64,000 nt of DNA, from the NCBI RefSeq assembly GCF_037392515.1, contig NC_090290.1, positions 55,874,753 to 55,938,752 of the forward strand. The letters run 5' to 3'. Origin of the DNA: Haliotis asinina. Taxonomy: Eukaryota > Mollusca > Gastropoda > Lepetellida > Haliotidae. The position numbers and the translations under genes were made by a program. The notes under the pieces were generated by a model. That model saw only the letters and a list, made by a program, of their open reading frames with translations, was not told the origin of the DNA and did not search any database. Numbering within the stretch: the first letter of the stretch is position 1; every line of letters starts with the position of its first letter. Of this stretch, positions 24,298-35,834 are shown one piece after another.

Positions 24298-25640
24298 TGA
24301 AAAAAAAAAAGAACCACGGAGGATAAGGTGAGCAGTTTTTTCATCGGGTTTTCGAGCAGTGTTAAAGCTCTTATCAGTTATCATGAGCTGTCTTATAGCT
24401 GATATGGGTTTGACGGTCTCAGTGTAACCTTTTTTGAACTTGATGAATTAGCATACCTGATTAACTGACACAGGGCAGTTATCTCTATTTAAAAACAATG
24501 AAATTGTACCTATATTTATTCTATAATCTCCATCATGCCTCATACATGACACGTGTATAAACTACGTATACCCTCGTGGTGTCAGCCGTTTAATCACCCT
24601 CGCTACGGCATTATATAAACTCGCAGAGTTTATTCAAATAACTGCTTTGCAAGTATGATTAAACTTTATCTTACCTCACACGTGATTGTCGCTTTCTGAT
24701 TGGCTAAGCTCTATTCTATTATTTTCAATGTACCCCGCTTACAGGCGATGTATTATTTTCAACGTACACCGCTGGGACTTCCGAATTCCTCTGGTGCTTC
24801 ATGGTAGTATTTTCTTAGCTCAAATAACATTGAATCACGCATCAAGCACGGAAATTACCGATGTTTTGCGACTGAAAATCGATGGACGGGAGATAACTCT
24901 AAATCTGTTTACCTTGTGTCCTCTGCAAAATGTCGATTCGTTTCGCATTCAACAGAAGTGTTTCAAACAGTTCAAAATTATAATTCAGGTGTTGGGTGAG
25001 ATATATACGTTGTTCACTGGTCCCACGGGGTCCATGGGCTCATGTATCCTCGAGGTTTGTTTATGATCCTCTTGCCCTGCGGGCTCGAGGAACATAAACA
25101 AACCTCAAGGGTACATGAGCCCATGGTCCCCTCGTGACCAGTGGACAACTTATAATGCACTTAGACGTGGCATTAAACGTACCCAGTAAAGTACAAATTC
25201 TTCTACTACAACCAGTACTGAGAAAGTGAAACCCTGACCACTGACCCTGACCTGACCACTCTCAAAAGTTGTTGTGTGGCACAATATCAATGAAACTATG
25301 TCCCTTTGGATTTACGTCTTTGTTTCAATGTTTACTGTTTATACTGTTGTTTGTTGTCAGTTTAAACGTTTGTGGAGCCCGCGTTTTCAATAGATCCAGA
25401 ACAATCCATTTCACATTTCTGTGTCAATAAAAGATGTTTGAAAACTATCCTGAAACTACATTGTTACCCGGAATAATACCCGTAAGGAACTATAGCGTGT
25501 ACCTTGACCTGAAATGATACAGTAGTTTATGAATGAATTAACAACCTGTTTGAGCCTTCCAGAATGTATGTTTGAAACATTAAATACAGAGTACCAATAT
25601 GTCAGAAATACAATACTTACCTTGATGTGAAGACTGTAAG
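24298..25640 (-). promoter_or_regulatory. Promoter and 5' UTR exon/intron of paralog B
   Basis: On minus, TATAAAG at 25,668-25,662 is followed about 30 bases later by a short leader ending at 25,621 with donor ATCAAG/GTAAGT. The matching acceptor is a run of T then CAG at 24,299, joined to ATTCCTACAGA and the ATG at 24,285. The intron holds the palindrome at 25,010-25,150. The architecture mirrors paralog A. Confidence 0.6.
25010..25150. mobile_element. Hairpin repeat (small MITE-like palindrome)
   Basis: Arms 25,010-25,064 and 25,093-25,150 are near inverted copies: GTTCACTGGTCCCACGGGGT and CATGGGCTCATGTATCCTCG face their complements around a GCCCTGCGGGC centre. It lies in the 5' UTR intron of paralog B. 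No target duplication was identified. Confidence 0.75.
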
Positions 25641-25689
25641 AAACCATCTGGGAAGGCTAAGCTTTATACTGTTTTCTTATCTCAAATCT

Positions 25690-26250
25690 GTACAGTGACA
25701 ATCCCATGATTGCTAAAAACATGAAAGATTAAACTTACACCGGGTAGAAAAAAACGAGGTCTTGGTAGACAGCATGTGGTTTTTACACACAGACGATTTG
25801 ACTGGCATTCAGGAGGTCAAACTTCTTGACTGACTCATTTTGTTCACTGATGTTGCTGCAGACAACGATGACGCGTAGAATGAAATATACATACCTTATG
25901 GATGACAACTTCATATTTAGCGCACAGAGAGACTTTTCGATGTAGGTCCCTACATCGTTATCAAGCTAGGCGTGAATACAAGCAGGCGACGAGAAGTAAA
26001 TCTACACGGTGTGTTTTAACAAACAGCAGATCAACATTAAAAAACAACAACATGTAACTCAGAAACAACTGGTACATGATTTGGAGAAGGTGACTGGAAC
26101 TTCAGATGATACTGATAACGAAGCCAATAAATATAGGGATTAAGTCGTAATATCAAGCTGATAGGGTGCTTTTATTGGGTCTATTGTTTAATTAATTCTT
26201 TAGAAGCTGATGGTATGGAGTTTATGTTTCATATTTGTATTTAAGTTGTA
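25690..26250. other. Intergenic stretch upstream of paralog B
   Basis: No coding or repeat match was recognised. It may hold distal promoter elements of paralog B. Nothing specific can be pointed to. Confidence 0.35.
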
Positions 26251-26277
26251 CATAGAGAATCTCACCCAAATGTCTAC

Positions 26278-26797
26278 TACCCGTGACGGTCCCGGGGTAG
26301 AATAGGCCTTCAAGTGAGTGAGTGATTGAGTCAACATTTAACGTCACATCGGCAATATTTCAGCCATATCGTGACGAGAACATTCAACACTGAAATGGAT
26401 GATATATAATTTCATAAATAAACCTGTCAGCAAAGGACAATAAAACAACTAGAATATCACAGTTACAATTTAAAACTAGTCTGGAAAGTTAAAACTAAGA
26501 TCACTATTAGGACAACACAATATAAAACACGGGCTATATATCACCAACGACAGAAGGTAGATCACCATGCTAGAGAATAGGCCTTCAAAACCCATGCTTG
26601 CCAGAAATGGCGACCCCGCTGCGTAACGAGATCGGGTGGTCAGGGTCGCTGACTTGGTTGACACGTGTCATCGGTTCCCAATCGATGCTCATGTTTTTGA
26701 TCACTGGATTGTCTGGTCCAGACTCGATTATTTACAGACCGTCGCCAAATAGCTGGAATATTGCTGAGTGTGGCGTAAAACTAAACTCACTCACTCC
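26278..26797 (+). mobile_element. 260-bp LINE-derived short element, copy 5, split by a LINE fragment
   Basis: The 5' piece (CCCGTGACGGTCCCGGGGTA to CCTTCA, 26,278-26,313) and the rest (26,574-26,797, ending AAACTAAACTCACTCACTC) are separated by a 260-bp insert at 26,314-26,573. The 15-bp AGAATAGGCCTTCAA is duplicated at the two junctions (26,299-26,313 and 26,574-26,588). Confidence 0.85.
26314..26573 (-). mobile_element. 5'-truncated I-group LINE copy inside a short element
   Basis: Matches the 3' 250 bases of the LINE ending at 46,556: GTCACATCGGCAATATTTCA, CATATCGTGACGAGAAC, GGACAATAAAACAACTAGA, CAGAAGGTAGATCACCAT. It has a 15-bp target duplication. This shows that this LINE family jumped by target-primed insertion after the host copy was in place. 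Confidence 0.88.
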
Positions 26798-26939
26798 AAG
26801 TGTCTACTGATATCAAATCGGTCAACACAAAGTTGATAAAGTAACAAATATCCGAGGCTTCCCGAGGATACTTTTACCTTTATCAACGAGTGTTGATATA
26901 ATTGATATTAGTAGACATGAGGGGGAGATTCTGTTTCTC

Positions 26940-27755
26940 TTTCTGTGAAAGAGATATGTCCTAGGAGGTATCGTCTGATCTCACACAAGCGATAACTCCT
27001 GTGGAAGATGGATGATAAGTTATGATGTAACCTTGCACCTCTAATTTAACGCAGAACGTGTTCGGAGTGTGAATAAAGTTCACTTCACTGTAACCCTGGT
27101 CTCTTTGGTCACCATCAGCACTGAGTCGCTGATTTTCTGTAAGCCGACACCATGTAAGCACAGTTTAGACTAAAATTAATGTGTTTCCCATAACATTTTA
27201 ATGTTCAATATCAGGTGTGTGGAGTTAGGGACTCAAAAACATGCAAAGTGAGATTAAGTTCATAGTTCATAAACTGACCGTGCCACGAGAGATATGTGGC
27301 ATAACATTTCACGCAAAACACCTTGATACGTGTTTATTTTGAATCATTGTTAAGAAGAACACCTATTCTGTGACATTTTACGTTATGCACAGTTACTTTT
27401 CCGTCTGTACCACTGTATTGGGTTAAGAACTGTCTGTATATCATAACCACGGTAAAATATTGTGAACACATTTAATTTGAGCCGATCGCCCACGTGCAGG
27501 ATGTGGATGCAGGTGACCCACCTCCGACACAGGTTCCAGGCTTCAGTGACAACTGCTCTGACAATTCCATGGCTGATCAGCCCAACACAGTCGGGAAGAG
27601 AATACGTCATTGCCGTATCTGGCTACGTCGTCCCGCCTTGCGGCGTACTGACGCGTCAAACTTAGTACCGAAATGATGTCGTCAGCATGTGTTGTGATGG
27701 TAGGGCGAGTTTTCACAGAGGAGTTTAGATTTAACATTTGGGTGTGTGTGCATGT
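26940..27755. other. Intergenic stretch, nothing recognised
   Basis: Short open frames on both strands near 27,380-27,740 mirror each other and show no domain features. No repeat shared with the rest of the window was identified. Confidence 0.35.
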
Positions 27756-27760
27756 GTGTT

Positions 27761-27860
27761 TGCCTAGCAGTTACACTGATCGTTCGTAACGCCGAAGGCC
27801 CGGCTTCGAATCCTCACATGGGCGCTATGTGTGAAGACCATTCCTGGTGTCCGACAAATT
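27761..27860 (+). mobile_element. tRNA-like SINE copy, 3'-truncated
   Basis: TGCCTAGCAGTTACACTGAT, GCCGAAGGCCCGGCTTCGAA, TCCTCACATGGGCGC, then GTGAAGACCATTCCTGGTGT. It lacks the LINE-like tail. Confidence 0.7.
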
Positions 27861-27884
27861 CTTTACTTTTGATATGTGATACGT

Positions 27885-28255
27885 AGATAGAAATATATGT
27901 GGATATTGTAACGACTAATACGAATCAGTTGATCATCTGTTTTGGCATTGTGACCACGTGAGTTCCATTTGGAAGCATTTTGAAAAATGGGTCAACCAGA
28001 AAGCCAATTTATCCATTAACCTTAAGAACAAATATACACTTCTTGGCTCTCTGCTACCCAACTTTGAACCAATAAATCTTTTAATAGTAGTATGCAAACA
28101 ATATATTTTAAAAAATAGAACTTATGAAAGCAGCAAAAATGTACGCACATCTTAACCAATTTACTAAATTCTGGTCATCTTGTCTCCTTCTGTTTATATA
28201 GACATTGATATACATATGCAATTAAGTATAAATGTAAGAAAATAAAGAAAGTATT
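27885..28255 (+). pseudogene. LINE ORF2 C-terminal remnant with Cys/His finger
   Basis: Plus-strand reading gives ICGYCN, ESVDHLFWHCDHV, then SSIWKHFEKWVNQKANL and NLLIVVCKQYILKNR. The C-x2-C ... H-x4-C cluster with FWHC and IWK matches the zf-RVT region at the C-terminus of L1/Tx1-type LINEs. One stop and one frameshift are present. An AATAAAG and A-rich tail (28,230-28,265) follow. Confidence 0.65.
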
Positions 28256-28927
28256 AAAAAGAGGAAAATATTTCCCATCCTCACACCACTTATTGTGACC
28301 TATTTTTACCAGCACGACATCTAAGTACTGCCTTGACCTGCACATTTCCCCTTACCGCTCCCGGCACACCATGTGCAGTGTACCAAATTCGTTCGTGATT
28401 TGACAGCAAAGTTGCAGAATACCAAACCATTCACTTGCAGGTTCACATTCACAGCTTTCACTACCCACTTGAAAGACAGAGGCATTACTGTCCATTTTTA
28501 TAGTTTATATGGACACTCGCTGTCGTCATATCTTAAAGTCGGAGTTGTAAAGACATGGGTTAACACCGGTTATAAAGGTAACCTAATTACATGGGACAGT
28601 TTTTGCTATCACCGCTTGTCAAACATGGCTACCGGACTGAAGACGGTATGCAAACCCCTCTTGTTATTTTACAGGAGTCGTTACGTAAATTTCACAAACA
28701 TCAAACATGCTGTTCTATTGCCGATAATCTCTCATAATCCAGCTTAATACTTTACTTGGACACTTTTCTCGTGTAAAAATTTTAACAATGTAGGTATTTC
28801 TAATAGCATAGTTGTATCTAGCATATCATGTTTGGATAACGAGTTGTTAAATTCGCCGTTCAGTTACATTTAGAATCTGAAATGCAAGCCATGTTGGAAA
28901 CGTGTGACAATATTGCCTGTTCATCAC

Positions 28928-29147
28928 GGCATACTGTAAAACATGGAGTGGAGTCAAAATGTAAATATTTAAACCTGTGACCGAGTTACACTTCTGTGTT
29001 TTGATCAAAGGTGAAACCAAACCAACCCATTCTAATTATAAACTTCTGTAGCTAGAAATGTCATTCTGTAACAGAATTAATTGCCGGTCATGTTGCGTGG
29101 CTCCATTGCACCACTCCAAGACTCCACTCCATATTTTACGGTATGCC
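28928..29147. mobile_element. 220-bp MITE with 9-bp target repeat
   Basis: Terminal inverted repeats of about 28 bp: left GGCATACTGTAAAACATGGA, right reading inward GGCATACCGTAAAATATGGA. GTTCATCAC is duplicated on both sides (28,919-28,927 and 29,148-29,156). The 8-9-bp duplication suggests mobilisation by a hAT-type transposase. Confidence 0.9.
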
Positions 29148-29714
29148 GTTCATCACAGACGGAAAGCAGTTTGATTTGGATCCAGCCTGTTTAGGCGACT
29201 GCGCTCGTCTGTTTGTTTTGTCAAAAGTAATATGTCAGGTATGAAATCGGACTGTAGAAAAAGGTATGGTTTAAGATGTAATACAGAAAACGAAGCTGTC
29301 TTTGTGTGTGTGCTTGCGTTAGCGCGTGCGCGACTGTGCGACTGTGCGCGAATCTACCCTTTCGACAAGTTTAGGTGTATCTTAAAGAAAGAATAAACTC
29401 ATTTTGTACTCTTTTTACCACTGCATATGAAAGACTTCTGGTTAGTCATAAACAGAACACCTTTTTGTTTTGTTTTTAAAAAAACCCACCCAACTTGTGG
29501 TTAATTAATGCCAAGCGCTTAAAAGTTGCTAAAAGCCGTCTGCTTCTCTCTTGCCCGCAAACCAAACCACAGACAGGTTACGTAACTCTGTTGCCAGAGT
29601 CCTGCAGTGACGTCACAGGAGGAACGATTTTCAGTTAGTTGTAAAGAAAATTAGTTGTATAGAAAATGTGTCGGAAGCTCGTCATTTTGCTGATTTCTTG
29701 ACGTCACCAAAGAC

Positions 29715-29810
29715 ATGCCGAATGGTTGTGTTGCCGTCAATTGTTCCTTGGGGTCGGGTGATGGTGTCACCATCCACAGATTTCCATCGGACCCCGTAGC
29801 TTGTGCTTAA
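29715..29810 (+). pseudogene. THAP zinc-finger N-terminal fragment
   Basis: A 31-codon frame beginning MPNGCVAVNC and containing HRFPSDP. These match the start of THAP DNA-binding domains (Met-Pro, Cys-x4-Cys, then HxFPxDP). The later CxxH pair is absent before the stop at 29,808. It may be an exon of a lost THAP gene or of a THAP-bearing transposon. It lies about 50 bp left of a TTAA-flanked element. Confidence 0.55.
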
Positions 29811-29866
29811 ATTGGTTGTTTGTGTGTGCGAGGCGAGCGTTGTGGAAGCCTGTGGTATATACTTAA

Positions 29867-31329
29867 AGGTCACATGCAACCAAAAAATCAAACATAATTA
29901 AAACACATTTATCACTCATTCATGACATACAATATTCATTGCTACTTGTAAAAAACAAATAAACACAATTATAAGCGTACAATCGCGATTCAAAAGTGTA
30001 ATATTTTGTACTTGGGCTTACTTCCCCCGAAACGAAGCCCTCGGGAGACCGAACCCAGTCATAGCGGGTGGATATGCACTCAAGTGTAACGACGGCTTCC
30101 TATTGGCTGTTTCATTTGCTGATATGCTGAGGGTTCATTGTGTGTACAGAAAGATGATCTGTTTGATGGGCGTTTTAGAAGTATAGCCAGTCACAAGAAA
30201 GTAAGATTCTTTATGGATAACAACTTCTTTTTGTGTACTTGATGCGTCGTTTTCAGTATGGATTCATATACTGTTGTCAAACAAAACTAAAGTCACAGGA
30301 GCAATGTCAGGCTATTACCTTGTTCGAGGGAAGTATCCATCAATATCCACAAAAAACTAGTGATATATAATTCATCTGCAGATTTCCCAAGTGATGCGTC
30401 TTGTGACAGTCTAATATACGAAAATATGATGTATCGTTTCAGGTTTTTCACATTGCTGTACAGTGTCATTGGTCACCCAAGACAGCACACCTGGCAACTA
30501 ATTGCATAATGTGCGTCATTCTTTTCAAAAAAGTAATTTAGTTCGCCAATAATGCATATGAGCAATCAATCAATGTATTGGCGGTTAATCCTTTGAAAGA
30601 AGGGTGTAATTTTTACATAGACACAGACACAACAGAATGTATTCTGTATAGATTATTAAAGGTACATACATAAACACTACCTTTTGACAAATCCCCATTT
30701 AAATCTGCATAAAAGTAAATAATCAATCAGCGTGCTATCCGTTAATCCTTTGATCGATCCAGACACAAGAAATGCCAAATGGGGACCTTTGTAGGGTAAT
30801 CTAAGTGGCGTTACCACTAATTATACCTGTTATAAATTCATCAACTGAGCATTGAGTAAATGACGACAAATAACGTGTAGGTTTATACCACCTAACACGG
30901 ATTACAACCTAGCGACACCAAGTGATTTTGACAGAATCGTCTATGAAAACTAGGGTTGTAACTCGGAAACTTGGCAAAGCAGAAGACAAAACTAAATGAT
31001 AGTAGATTGTGAGGACATATAGCTTTCATTTTTGAGAACAGCTGTCGCGATTTCAGGTTTGTACAAACCTGTAAACGAAAGAGTTTACCCCCTGAATTGT
31101 AGATGAATGCTGCATAGACCCTCACATCTATACCTACTATTACGTCACGGAGCCGCGCCGCCCTGATTGGTTGAAATTTCGTTTGCGGTTGGGAATTGTG
31201 CATTGTTGTCAAAAAGGTCGATTTAAGGTAATTAAAGATCGAAATGAGCAGTTTTAATGACGGGATTTCATTTATAACGATGTCAATGAGTGATTTATGC
31301 ATTTCCACCCCCTAGAGTGTATGTGATCT
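29867..31329. mobile_element. 1.46-kb TTAA-flanked DNA transposon, non-autonomous
   Basis: Flanked by TTAA on both sides (29,863-29,866 and 31,330-31,333). Ends read inward AGGTCACATGCAACC (left) and AGATCACATACAC (right). A subterminal TTTATCACTCATTCATGACA has an inverted counterpart (AAATCACTCATTGACATCG) near the right end. TTAA duplications are typical of piggyBac and Kolobok. No transposase reading was found inside. Confidence 0.7.
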
Positions 31330-31725
31330 TTAAGTGATAACCCATATTTACGTTTCGGGAAAGATTTGCCTACTGAGAAAAGATCATATGGTTTTTCTGT
31401 CACGTTTTCAACAAATGACAGTTATGTTTTAATCTACAGGAGTGGCAACGAAACCACAGAGAAAACGCAAGCTTATCTGTCTGTTTGAGCTTTAACCGCC
31501 AGTTGTAAAATGTAAAGGTTAATTGTTTCAAGGTGACCACGAGCTAATGTATTGTTGACCTTAGTGGGGAGTCCTGGGAACAGTAGTTTCTAGTGAATGC
31601 TTCGAATGGTGAGGGTGAGTGAATTCGTCATAGTGTAGCAGGGCTGCGTCAGTCACGCACAGGCAACACAAACTGCTTTTGTTGTTCTTCAATGGCCGAC
31701 GTTTTATTAGAGATGAGTATTGGTG

Positions 31726-31766
31726 AAAACAATAACAATAACAAAAACAATAACAATAACAATAAC
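31726..31766. repeat. (AACAAT)n-like microsatellite
   Basis: AACAATAACAATAACAAAAA followed by more CAATAA units. Open frames read through it are repeat artefacts. Confidence 0.85.
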
Positions 31767-31859
31767 CTTGAAACAATCAGGTGTACAATGTAATAAATGT
31801 AGCTATATACACATGCCACTAACACAGATATACACATGTAATTCATACATATGCTATAA

Positions 31860-32780
31860 CCTTATAAGTAGTTGCTTCAGTAACCAATTGCTATGTGCAA
31901 AATGTCTTCCATTTGAGTTACATCAGACTAGCATATAAAGAATACATAAACCTACCAGGTGTGTTGGCCTAGGTTTATTTCACACCTGGGGACGCTGTTG
32001 TCTCTGTATCAAATGCTTGTCTGTAGAGAGAATAATAATACTATTATGTACAGACATGCTAATAACGAACATATACTAAGAATTCTCAGCAATGATACAG
32101 TATTCAAACATACAAATTTGGCTGTAGCTGAGCAAGATATAAAACAATACAAAAATAAGATCTCATTCATTCATTCATTCATTCATTCATTCATTGTTAC
32201 AAAGCTATACTTCTGTTCATCTGTTTATCACACACCTTGCCTTTTATTAATCATGTTATAATATTACATTATAATGGATTCTGAGTATTTATTGGGCCAT
32301 TTACACCAATAAGAACATCAAATTCACAGTACTAGGCATTCGAGAATAGCAAACACTTATACAACTACTAGATATGTCCAAACATGATATCGCATGAACA
32401 ACAAGTAAATAAAATAGCCAAATTACCTCAGAATGCGATCCCAAGACTTTGTCCAAAGATATGTCCAGGCAAATCAGCATGACTTGTCATATCATCACAC
32501 TGACGATTGAATGTGGAGTGACCACAAACCTTGTAATGCGTAAAAGTGTAAAGCTTAGCTGATTGCCCGAGCTGGCTATGAAGACAGAAGGATCTAAGTG
32601 GGAAGGGCTTATGCTTTAATATAGATAAATAATATAACTAAAACTATGCAAAGAATTTTGAAGAATCTATTTACATGAATTCTAAACAACACACAACATG
32701 TTAAAATATACAAAATCTGTCACTGCCACATTATTGTCGTCGGTTCTATTGGTCATCAGTGGGATGTTCTATATTCGTTG
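31860..32780. other. Flank left of the LTR retrotransposon
   Basis: No gene recognised. It contains a (CATT)n microsatellite at 32,163-32,195. The last bases, CGTTGG, give the TTGG target repeat of the LTR element. Confidence 0.5.
32163..32195. repeat. (CATT)n microsatellite
   Basis: About eight uninterrupted CATT units. Confidence 0.95.
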
Positions 32781-32781
32781 G

Positions 32782-32987
32782 TGTAACGGATAACAGTCAA
32801 GGCGCCGGCCGGCACACAAAACATTTATTCACGACGACAGGACAAGACAGAAGACGAGACTGATGTAAACACGTAGCACGGACGACCCGCTTACAGTAAT
32901 CTCCTCTGATTGGCTCACCGTGTCACGTGTGATGCACGGGTATAGCACTAATTAAAGGGGCCGTCCGTCTCGTGTTTACATCTCACA
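32782..32987 (-). repeat. 3' LTR of the gypsy element
   Basis: 206 bp, TG..CA ends. It lacks the extra GATGACAAGATGACAGATGA tandem of the other LTR and differs by several substitutions, so the insertion is old. Confidence 0.9.
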
Positions 32988-33197
32988 TTCCTCCCCTCCA
33001 GTAGGATTTAAGATTACAAGATCTCTACTAACCAAAATATTTTTACGTCGCGTATCAGCTGTTTTGGAATTTACACACAAAAAATCACCAAAGATTTTAC
33101 TCACAACAAAACCTGTCTGAAAATGTTTCTTACGTGATTTAGGATCAGTTAGAACTTTAACTGCAACGTTATAACCTATTTCAAAGCTTCTCGATTG

Positions 33198-33895
33198 TCA
33201 ATCACACGTATCCTCTTGACGTTCCTGTGTGGCTTGAACATGTTTCTTTGGACACAGTTCCCACAGACAACTCATGTCTGCTACTTCCTCCTGTCCAGGA
33301 GAAACACTACTGTAGAGACGACACACGTCACTTGATCTACCAAACATGGCGAAATAAGGCGATACTCCATTTGTTCTGTTTGTACACGAATTGTGAGCCA
33401 ACACGATTTCGGGTAACACTTTGTCCCAATTCTTTTCACTGGTTGCCGCTTTCACCATGGATGACTTGAAAGTTCTATGTGCCCTTTCCACTGGATTTGC
33501 TTGCGGACAAGCTATAGGGGAAAAACTGAGCACAACACTCCAATGATCCATGACATCCCTAAATTCAAAAGACGTGAACCATTATCAGTGTGTAGTGTAT
33601 GTGGCGGTCCAAAGATGAAAAAGTTTTTCAAGCACTGACACAGAGGTAGCTGACCGTACGGGAAATGCAAACACCATACATGTCAGATCATCCAAACATG
33701 TCAGCACGTACTCAAAACTTTTCGATGACGTAGGGAGTGGTCCAACAAAGTCACAGTGGATAATTTGCCTAGGTACTGAAGCTGTCCGAGTTTCACCAAT
33801 GGGACTCCGCGGCACAGCTTGAGGGCCCTCAGTGCATATGACTGACGTATTCCCGAACTTGTCTCTGTGTTATGAACTTATCAGTCATCCTTGCT
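33198..33895 (-). pseudogene. Gypsy integrase domain, frame-broken
   Basis: On minus, after the RNase H part, the H2C2 region begins with AHDLAHFGVTRT and is then broken by stops. The core follows: IIHCDFVGPLPTSSKSFEYV (first Asp), LTCLDDLTCMVFAFP (second Asp region), and PQANPVERAHRTFKSSM with the catalytic Glu. The chain ends near 33,198. At least two frame breaks mean no active integrase. The family inserts the reverse-transcribed copy into the genome. Confidence 0.85.
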
Positions 33896-33900
33896 AAATT

Positions 33901-35830
33901 TCATGTACGTGTCACACCAAAATGAGCAAGATCATGAGCACGCTTGATAACAGCATACTGTTTGTCTGTTGATAAGACACAGATAGGTAATTCCTGCGAA
34001 TCTTCCACTGGAAATCTTGACAAAATGTCACTTGGAATGTTATCTTTCCCAGGTATATATTCTACATCAAACTGATAATCTGAAAGTTCTAAATACCATC
34101 TTGCGCATTTCTCAGATTTTGATGACATGATAAATGTCAAAGGCCTGTGGTCTGTTTTAATTACAAACTTTCTACCATAAATATATTCTCTAAACTTCCT
34201 TACTGCCCAGATAAGTGCCAAAGCTTCCCTGTGCACAGTGGAATAATTCCGTTCAGTTTTTGATAACTTTTTTGAAGCATAGCAAACAGGATGATCATTC
34301 TGCAGAAGTACCCCTGCTAAACCCGATTTACTGGCGTCTGTCTGAACAACAAATGCAGGAGCATTAGGACTAAAGTCAGGATGTGCTAACACTGGCGCCT
34401 TAGTGAGAACAGCCTTAACGCTGTCAAACGCACTCTGTTCACTTTCATGCCAAACATACGCACGAGATTCTACTATGCGACTGAGTGGCAACACCAGATC
34501 GGAAATGGTGGGAATAAATCTAACAAAGTATGTAGCCAGTCCAAGAAACGACCTCTCTTGCTCCCATGTACCAGGAACTGGACAATTCCGAACCGCCTCA
34601 ATACCCTTCTTACCAGGTCCAACTCCACTAGCAGAAATTGAGAAACTGAGATATGTCAAGCCAACAGACTTCACTCGCTCAAACACCTCACGTAACACTG
34701 ACAAATGTTCATCGGCCGTGGACGAATGGACAGACACATCGTCCAGATACACCAAAACATGATCTTTCCACAACCCACTTTGGACAAGATGCATAGTACG
34801 TTGGAATGCTAAAGGAGCAGTTTTTAAGCCAAAACACATACGCGAGAATTGCCAGACACCAGACGAAGTTCCAAATGCAGTCAAGGGCCTCGACGTTTCA
34901 TCCAAAACAGTCTGGTTATAAGCAGAGTTAATATCAAGAAAACTGAAATATTTTGAAAGTTTAAATCTCATCAGTGCCTCATTAGGAGTCATTAAAGGTC
35001 CAAACAAAATCTTAAGCTCTTATTAGCCTTCTTAACCACCACAATTGGTGAAATGATAGTTGATGTACTAGGTTCCACTATACCTTGATCAACCATTGAT
35101 TTAGTTTGCTCATCAACGATCTTATCTATATGGGGACCAAACCGCTTGCGACGCTGTGTAACCTTATTCACATCTGCATTAGGTTTAAGTGTAAGCTTGA
35201 ATGTATGGCCATTCACCTTGCTTAAGCCTGTATACAATATATCTTTGTATTCTCTGAGCAGTGCTATTGACTATTCCCAATGTAAATCATCCATGGGTCC
35301 TATGTTAAACTTAGGATCGCTTAACTCGTTCTGTAGTTGAGGGAGTATTTGAACACACAGAATCCTTACACTCTCGAGCCTCACCAAGAGTCTGACATCT
35401 GTACAGCTTCTTACTCACTTGTTCTGGATTCATTACTTTCGCACACAGATTCCACGAGCTAACAACAGACCTGGCTACAAACAACTCTGTCTTGGTTTCA
35501 AAATTCTCATTACGTTCAATCATCATCTGTTCCGACTAACAGACACCCGCAACACTTCTGACACCTTGGTGGTATAACAACATATTGAGTGAAATGTACA
35601 CTGGAAACCTGTCACCAGACTCGATTAAGTTACCCAGTTTGACTTCATTATGTTTAGGTACCAGAGTAACACTGTCAAATTTCGATAGGAAATCGCAACC
35701 AAGCAGAACATTCTCGGTACTGTTTTCTAACACATGGAAAGTACACTCGTAGATACTACCGTCAATACGGACACACGTATCGATAGGCTTCCTAATGACG
35801 TCACGGGAATCCCCGTGTCGCCATTAGCGG
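33901..35830 (-). pseudogene. Gypsy protease C-term, reverse transcriptase and RNase H
   Basis: On minus: a protease second half (ENVLLGCDFLSKFDSV), a linker of about 100 residues, reverse transcriptase N-part (KVNGHTFKL..IVEPSTSTIISPIVVVKK), then from about 35,007 FSFLDINSAYNQ, FSRMCFGLKTAPLAFQ and the catalytic VLVYLDDVSVHS. RNase H follows with FVVQTDASKSGLAGVLLQ, HREALALIWAV and IKTDHRPLTF. A frameshift near 35,000 and stops near 35,310 and 35,530 separate the parts. The reading frame of the protease enters from an inserted block near 35,830. Confidence 0.9.
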
Positions 35831-35834
35831 GCTT

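Larger units (their letters stand above)
26256..26932. mobile_element. Small inverted-repeat element carrying two nested insertions
   Basis: Outer ends AGAATCTCACCCAAATGTCT (left) and GAGGGGGAGATTCT (right) are inverted copies. The right part also contains an inner palindrome, TGTCTACTGATATCAA against TTGATATTAGTAGACA. The left arm is interrupted at about 26,275 by a 260-bp LINE-derived element, with CCAAATGTCTACT-like duplication on both sides (CCAAGTGTCTACT at about 26,798). Confidence 0.6.

Noticed and set aside
24686..25066. 126-codon open frame on plus
   Set aside because: Ends inside the palindrome at 25,010-25,150 and lies in the 5' UTR intron of paralog B; no domain or splice support.
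27383..27737. Overlapping open frames on both strands
   Set aside because: They shadow one another, lack any recognisable domain, and match nothing else in the window.
30892..31308. 138-codon open frame on minus
   Set aside because: Lies across the right half of the TTAA-flanked element including its subterminal repeat; no domain seen and not preceded by a plausible start or splice context.
31561..31846. Cys/Tyr-rich small proteins on minus
   Set aside because: Produced by reading through the CAATAA microsatellite.
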